Positions 31,225-34,323 of a DNA stretch of 34,323 nt are shown here, one piece after another (the stretch's first letter is position 1; every line of letters begins with the position of its first letter). Both the position numbers and the translations under genes were made by a program. Source of the stretch: CAYNLK01 sp964398055 (GTDB lineage Bacteria; Chloroflexota; Anaerolineae; 4572-78; J111); the NCBI GenBank assembly GCA_964398055.1, contig CAYNLK010000062.1, forward strand, positions 1 to 34,323, written 5' to 3'. The notes below the pieces were generated by a model. It was not told where the DNA came from. It made no database searches and worked only from the letters and a program-made list of their open reading frames with translations.

Positions 31225-32326
31225 GCAGGATCGCTTGCACCTCCGCCGCCTCGATATTCGGAAAAATGTCAACCTCGCCAATGGCGCGGGGCAGGATAAA
31301 ACGCAGGGTGTTGCCCTGCCGCTTTTTGTCGGTGAACATGGCCGCCCAAACGTCAGCGGCGGGGTAGGGAGGCGGTTCGGCCGGCAGCCCCACCTGTTGC
31401 AGTAAGGCGCTGATCCGGGCCGAGGTCTCGGCGGAGCAGTAGCCCAGTCGAGCCGATAGCCGGGCCGCGCACACCAACCCCATCGCCACCCCCTCGCCGT
31501 GCCGGATGTCGTAATTTGAGAGTTGCTCAAAAGCGTGGCCAAAGGTGTGGCCCAAATTCAGCACCGCCCGCCGGCCCTGCTCAAATGGATCGGCCTGGAC
31601 GATTCGAACTTTGACGTTGATGGCTTCCTTAAGCCAGGGAGGAGGGAGTAAGGAGGAGGGAGTAAGGAGATTATCCCCGGCCGTAACCCCAACATTCCCA
31701 CTTCTAGTTTCCAGTTCAGCAAATAGCGCCGGGGCGTCGATGATGCCGTGCTTGATCACCTCGGCCAGGCCAGCGCGGAATTCTGCCGGCGGCAGGGTTG
31801 CCAAGACCGTGGGATCGATGAGCACCAGCTCCGGCTGCTTGAACGCGCCGACCAGATTCTTGCCCTGGGGCAAATCGACGCCTGTTTTGCCGCCGACGCT
31901 GGAATCGACCATGGCCAGCAACGTGGTGGGAAGCTGCACCAGCGGCACTCCCCGCAAAAAAGAGGCCGCGGCAAAGCCGGCCGTGTCGCCCAACACCCCG
32001 CCGCCCAGGGCAATGACCGGGCTGCGCCGGTCCAGTTTGGCCTCGATGAAGCGGTCGTACAAAGCGGCCACGGTCGCCAGGGTTTTGAACTGCTCCCCAT
32101 CGGGCAGATCGATCCGGGTGGGTTCAAAGCCGGCCGCCTGCAAAGTTGCCAGCAGCGGCGCGGCGTGGTAGCCCCCGACGGTCGGGTTGGTGACCACGGC
32201 GCAGCGTCCCGTGTAGCCCAAGTCGGCCAGGTAGGCGCCGGTTTGGGCCAAAACGCCGTCGGCGAGATAAATTGGATAGCTGCCGGCGGGGTGGGTGACG
32301 GTGATGGTATGTGTCAATTTATCCAT
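31217..32326 (-). CDS. aroB: 3-dehydroquinate synthase with a repeat-derived insertion
   Basis: A 369-residue enzyme converting DAHP to 3-dehydroquinate, using NAD and a metal ion. ALGGGVLGDTAGFAAASFLRG and PTTLLAMVDSSVGGKTGVD bind NAD and substrate. The metal ligands lie in AEVIKHGI, NLGHTFGHAFE and the RHGEGVAMG region. Between AELE and LKEAINVK, about a dozen extra residues (in TPSSLLPPPW and before it) are encoded by a 14-base tandem repeat. The ATG has no clear ribosome site but lies three bases after the methyltransferase stop, so it may depend on read-through. It heads the aro/PLP/Nudix/cysQ cluster. Confidence 0.95.
   Translation of the reverse strand: MDKLTHTITVTHPAGSYPIYLADGVLAQTGAYLADLGYTGRCAVVTNPTVGGYHAAPLLATLQAAGFEPTRIDLPDGEQFKTLATVAALYDRFIEAKLDRRSPVIALGGGVLGDTAGFAAASFLRGVPLVQLPTTLLAMVDSSVGGKTGVDLPQGKNLVGAFKQPELVLIDPTVLATLPPAEFRAGLAEVIKHGIIDAPALFAELETRSGNVGVTAGDNLLTPSSLLPPPWLKEAINVKVRIVQADPFEQGRRAVLNLGHTFGHAFEQLSNYDIRHGEGVAMGLVCAARLSARLGYCSAETSARISALLQQVGLPAEPPPYPAADVWAAMFTDKKRQGNTLRFILPRAIGEVDIFPNIEAAEVQAILHG
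31637..31669. repeat. 14-base tandem repeat inside aroB
   Basis: GGAGGAGGGAGTAA occurs twice in a row with a further partial unit (plus-strand reading), i.e. two linked heptamers. It is in frame within aroB and encodes the Ser/Leu/Pro-rich part of the insertion. Confidence 0.85.
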
Positions 32327-32329
32327 TGG

Positions 32330-33145
32330 TTACTTAATCACACTGTTGGCCCCGTCGGGGATCATGCTCCAACGAACCCTGGAAAGGTCTTCCCCGGATT
32401 TTGGCTTTCTAAATACAAACAAGTGTTCGTGCATAATCAGATAGAATTTGTATTCCTTAGCCCGGGTTAGCCAACGCTTCGAGAAGGTACAATTATGCTG
32501 TCCTTTGATAATTTCTTCCTTAAGAATAAATCCGCTTTGTAGGAATTTTTGTAGGACAAAATAAGAGAGCGGTACATAATGTTGCGCTTTTCTGGTGTCG
32601 CCAATCAAAATAGCGCAAAAATGGTCAGGTTTCAGCACCCTGAACATTTCTTTTATGCCTGACTCAAGCTCATCACAGAATTTTTGGGGGGTAGTGATAT
32701 TCGATAAATCACCCTCGATTTTCCCGTTAGAGTAGGTAACAAGATTTAAATAGGGCGGATGCGTACAAATCAAGTCGATTGAGTTATCCGTACATTGACT
32801 TAAATTACGGACATCTCCCTGGTAGACTTCTTGAATAGATGAAGTCTCAAATTCAAAGTTCAAAGCCTGTTTTGTTAGTTGAACCGCATTTGGATTTATG
32901 TCAATTCCAATCCCGTTACGATGTAACAATTTGCACTCAATTAGAGTTGTACCGCTCCCCACCATCGGGTCCAATACAATGTCGCCTTTTTCGGAATAGT
33001 TCAAAATAATGTTACGGGGAATTTGAGGCGCAAAATTGCCTCTATATTTTGGGTTATGGGTGGCCCAATCTCCACGTTCTGGAAAAGACCAAAATGTAGT
33101 TGCTTCTGGTTCAAATTCGTTCAGTAATTTATTGTTTTTTAGCAT
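32330..33145 (-). CDS. Type II DNA methyltransferase (N4-cytosine or N6-adenine)
   Basis: A 271-residue amino-methyltransferase. Motif I D59-P-M-V-G-S-G-T-T binds S-adenosylmethionine, preceded by the family block WSFPERGDWATH ... YRGNFAPQIPRN and followed by GIGIDINPNA. Motif IV is T128-H-P-P-Y132, followed by LNLVTY. Motif I before motif IV with the variable region at the end fits a gamma-like order. The T/S-PP-Y family includes both N4mC and N6mA enzymes, so the base is open. Divergent controller and nuclease genes show it belongs to a restriction-modification set. It is strongly A+T-rich compared with aroB. No ribosome site is seen at the ATG. Confidence 0.9.
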   Translation of the reverse strand: MLKNNKLLNEFEPEATTFWSFPERGDWATHNPKYRGNFAPQIPRNIILNYSEKGDIVLDPMVGSGTTLIECKLLHRNGIGIDINPNAVQLTKQALNFEFETSSIQEVYQGDVRNLSQCTDNSIDLICTHPPYLNLVTYSNGKIEGDLSNITTPQKFCDELESGIKEMFRVLKPDHFCAILIGDTRKAQHYVPLSYFVLQKFLQSGFILKEEIIKGQHNCTFSKRWLTRAKEYKFYLIMHEHLFVFRKPKSGEDLSRVRWSMIPDGANSVIK

Positions 33146-33187
33146 ATTATTTCATCGAAGGGTAGAAATATTGTCCACTCATTTCAT

Positions 33188-33215
33188 ATCATAGTAAGCG
33201 TAAATATTTTAACAA
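33188..33215 (-). promoter_or_regulatory. Candidate methyltransferase promoter
   Basis: On the minus strand, TTGTTA (33210-33215), a 16-base spacer and TATGAT (33188-33193). It lies in the 169-base A+T-rich gap between the divergent methyltransferase and controller genes. No clear controller-protein box (GACT-N3-AGTC type) was found, although controller binding would be expected in this gap. Confidence 0.45.
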
Positions 33216-33314
33216 AATTATTCTACAGCGCAAAACTGACTATCTGTATTCTATTTTGGGATATTTTTCGTTAAATGAGAAAATTAAATATTGATCAAGC
33301 AAAACCTTTAGCAA

Positions 33315-33539
33315 ATGACTTACACACAAGATTATCAAGATTTTCTAGAGAGATTAAAAAATGCCCGTAAAGACGCGGGTTTGACGCAAAAACAAGTAGC
33401 CAAAATTTTGGGTAAAAACCAGTCTTTTATCTCCAAATGCGAAAGTGGAGAAAGACGAGTAGATATTCTTGAGTTAAAGGTTTTCGCTGAACTGTATGGC
33501 AAGTCGTTGGATTACTTTGTTGGGATTTCATCAGATTAA
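33315..33539 (+). CDS. Controller (C) protein, XRE-type HTH regulator
   Basis: A 74-residue all-helical DNA-binding protein of the XRE/Cro type. The helix-turn-helix spans about residues 23-42 (LTQKQVAKILGKNQSFISKC), followed by ESGERRVDILELKVFAELYG. Size and position, immediately before a nuclease gene and divergent from the methyltransferase, match C proteins. These delay nuclease expression until methylation is established and activate their own operon. No ribosome site precedes the ATG; leaderless C transcripts are known in other systems. It could also be a plain repressor. Confidence 0.88.
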   Translation: MTYTQDYQDFLERLKNARKDAGLTQKQVAKILGKNQSFISKCESGERRVDILELKVFAELYGKSLDYFVGISSD

Positions 33540-33553
33540 AACCACTTGGTTTT
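33538..33553 (+). other. Small hairpin between controller and nuclease genes
   Basis: AAAACCA, two bases, then TGGTTTT form a perfect 7-bp stem covering the controller stop codon region and ending seven bases before the nuclease ATG. It could reduce nuclease translation, a common way of keeping nuclease levels low; this is inference. Confidence 0.4.
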
Positions 33554-33559
33554 CGATAA

Positions 33560-34108
33560 ATGAGAAAAGACAGTACGGGCGGCGGCAACACAATAACTGG
33601 CTTAGTTTTTGAAACACGGGTTGATTTAAGACATGTAATTGGACAAGTGTCCGGTTATGAAATGATTGGTGATGATGTCTTTTTTCAAGGTAGAAGGGTA
33701 GCTACCCTTTATCAAAAACGTAGATTGTACAAGAATCTGCTTAAACCACGTGAAATTGACTGGACTAAAATATTATCGAAACAACTACTACCCGATGAAA
33801 CGCTATATAACTACGACAAGCAAACGTTATTTGTAATCGAAATGAAGTATCAACAAGTAGAGGGATCGGTTGATGAAAAGTTACAAACTTGCGATTTTAA
33901 GAAGAAGCAATACCAGAAACTATTAGCCCCCCTAAAAATTGACGTTGAGTATGTTTACTTGTTAAACGATTGGTTTCAACACCCAAAATATAGAGATACC
34001 TTAAACTATGTTAAAGAAATGGGGTGTCATTATTTTTTCGATGTGCTTCCATTCGATTTCTTGGGACTTCCCCAACCTGAAGATTTTTCAGAAATAGATC
34101 CGGCTTAA
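33560..34108 (+). CDS. Type II restriction endonuclease, PD-(D/E)XK fold
   Basis: A 182-residue protein. P78-D79 in QLLPDETLYNYDKQ is followed, fifteen residues later, by E94-M-K96 in LFVIEMKYQ, the PD-(D/E)XK catalytic set. E18 in GLVFE is a plausible further helix residue. A conserved-looking block, SVDEKLQTCDFKKKQYQKLL, follows. It begins 20 bases after the controller gene, with a small AAAACCA/TGGTTTT hairpin in between, and the methyltransferase is divergent, so it is most likely the cognate nuclease. The recognition sequence cannot be predicted. The stop overlaps the next start (TAATG). Confidence 0.85.
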   Translation: MRKDSTGGGNTITGLVFETRVDLRHVIGQVSGYEMIGDDVFFQGRRVATLYQKRRLYKNLLKPREIDWTKILSKQLLPDETLYNYDKQTLFVIEMKYQQVEGSVDEKLQTCDFKKKQYQKLLAPLKIDVEYVYLLNDWFQHPKYRDTLNYVKEMGCHYFFDVLPFDFLGLPQPEDFSEIDPA

Positions 34109-34311
34109 TGAGACACGAAATTGACTTAACCAGTAAAAATTTTGGTGAAACAAGAAGAGATATACGTAGGAATCTGGTGTTAATATTTCTGGATGAAGAA
34201 CCAGGTACAGGTAAGGGCGAAAACCGTTCTATTTACATCTATAAAGTCGAAAAGTTAGGAAACGGGGGTGTAGTGAACCCCGAAAATTGGACAAAAAGGC
34301 AAGTTCAATAA
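34108..34311 (+). CDS. Small protein coupled to the restriction nuclease, unknown function
   Basis: A complete 67-residue protein that I do not recognise. Its ATG shares a base with the nuclease stop (TAATG), so it is translationally coupled. It contains a helical basic start (MRHEIDLTSKNFGETRRDIRR), a hydrophobic strand LVLIFLDEE, and a C-terminal half with strands (RSIYIYKVEKLG) ending in NPENWTKRQ. It has the same A+T-rich composition as the rest of the module. It could be a second nuclease subunit, a specificity or modulator peptide, or an unrelated passenger. Confidence 0.7.
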   Translation: MRHEIDLTSKNFGETRRDIRRNLVLIFLDEEPGTGKGENRSIYIYKVEKLGNGGVVNPENWTKRQVQ

Positions 34312-34323
34312 AATTAAGTCCAA

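Noticed and set aside
31225..31542. 106-residue N-terminal extension of the PLP enzyme
   Set aside because: Arg/Pro-rich sequence overlapping aroB codons in another frame; the start at 31224 overlaps the aroB stop and gives the family-typical N-terminus.
33146..33314. Controller-protein operator (C-box)
   Set aside because: I looked for GACT/AGTC-type dyads between the divergent genes and found none convincing, although one is expected.

Overview
The window looks like a chromosomal segment of a Chloroflexota bacterium (Anaerolineae/Caldilineae-like). This is inferred from protein style, not from a marker gene. The signs are a solute-binding lipoprotein with a Val/Glu/Lys stalk, a LysM-fused sugar-binding protein, Pro/Thr-rich linkers joined to sulfatase-modifying-type domains, a secreted protease ending in an FLPLLLKN-type tail, and many different palindromic or seven-base repeats between genes. 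Most of the window is G+C-rich; the last 2 kb is clearly A+T-rich. Nearly every gene lies on the minus strand, so operons read from right to left.

From left to right: (1) 1-3550 holds an MtaA/CmuA-type methyltransferase, a DUF4432/aldose-epimerase-like protein, an SGNH hydrolase and a small unknown protein. (2) 3716-10640 is a sugar-uptake operon: LacI regulator, substrate-binding lipoprotein, two CUT1 permeases and an FGGY kinase. A 34-bp perfect palindrome upstream of lacI is its likely operator. No ATPase is encoded there. (3) 10842-13436 encodes a SrlD-like sorbitol-6-phosphate dehydrogenase and a 569-residue zinc alcohol dehydrogenase with a doubled cofactor domain. (4) 13481-14497 is a membrane sensor with a CxxCH heme motif. 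(5) 14559-25106 is an L-rhamnose operon: DeoR-type repressor, RhaT ATPase, RhaP, a RhaQ permease fused to an FGE-like domain, a LysM-RhaS binding protein, RhaI isomerase, a class II aldolase and a PHP-domain protein. It starts from a consensus -35/-10 promoter with a dyad over the start point. (6) 25309-27096 is a secreted HEAT/zincin/DUF11 protease. (7) 27367-27906 is a coiled-coil gene on the plus strand. (8) 27981-32326 is an aroB - PLP enzyme - Nudix - CysQ - aroQ cluster. (9) 32330-34311 is a type II restriction-modification system: methyltransferase on the minus strand, with controller, PD-(D/E)XK nuclease and a small coupled gene on the plus strand. It is probably acquired.

Sections 2, 3 and 5 together form a carbohydrate island: two ABC importers, isomerase, aldolase, kinase and polyol dehydrogenases. 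The rhamnose operon is the most unusual part. Its permease carries an extracytoplasmic enzyme-like domain on a Pro/Thr stalk, its binding protein has a LysM module, and a PHP protein lies where a kinase might be expected.

A second theme is the intergenic DNA. Most gaps carry a different palindrome, several built as a 15-bp perfect stem with a 3-4 base loop, or a seven-base-period repeat. Some repeats run into coding sequence: they extend apparent N-termini, supply stop codons, or insert residues into aroB.
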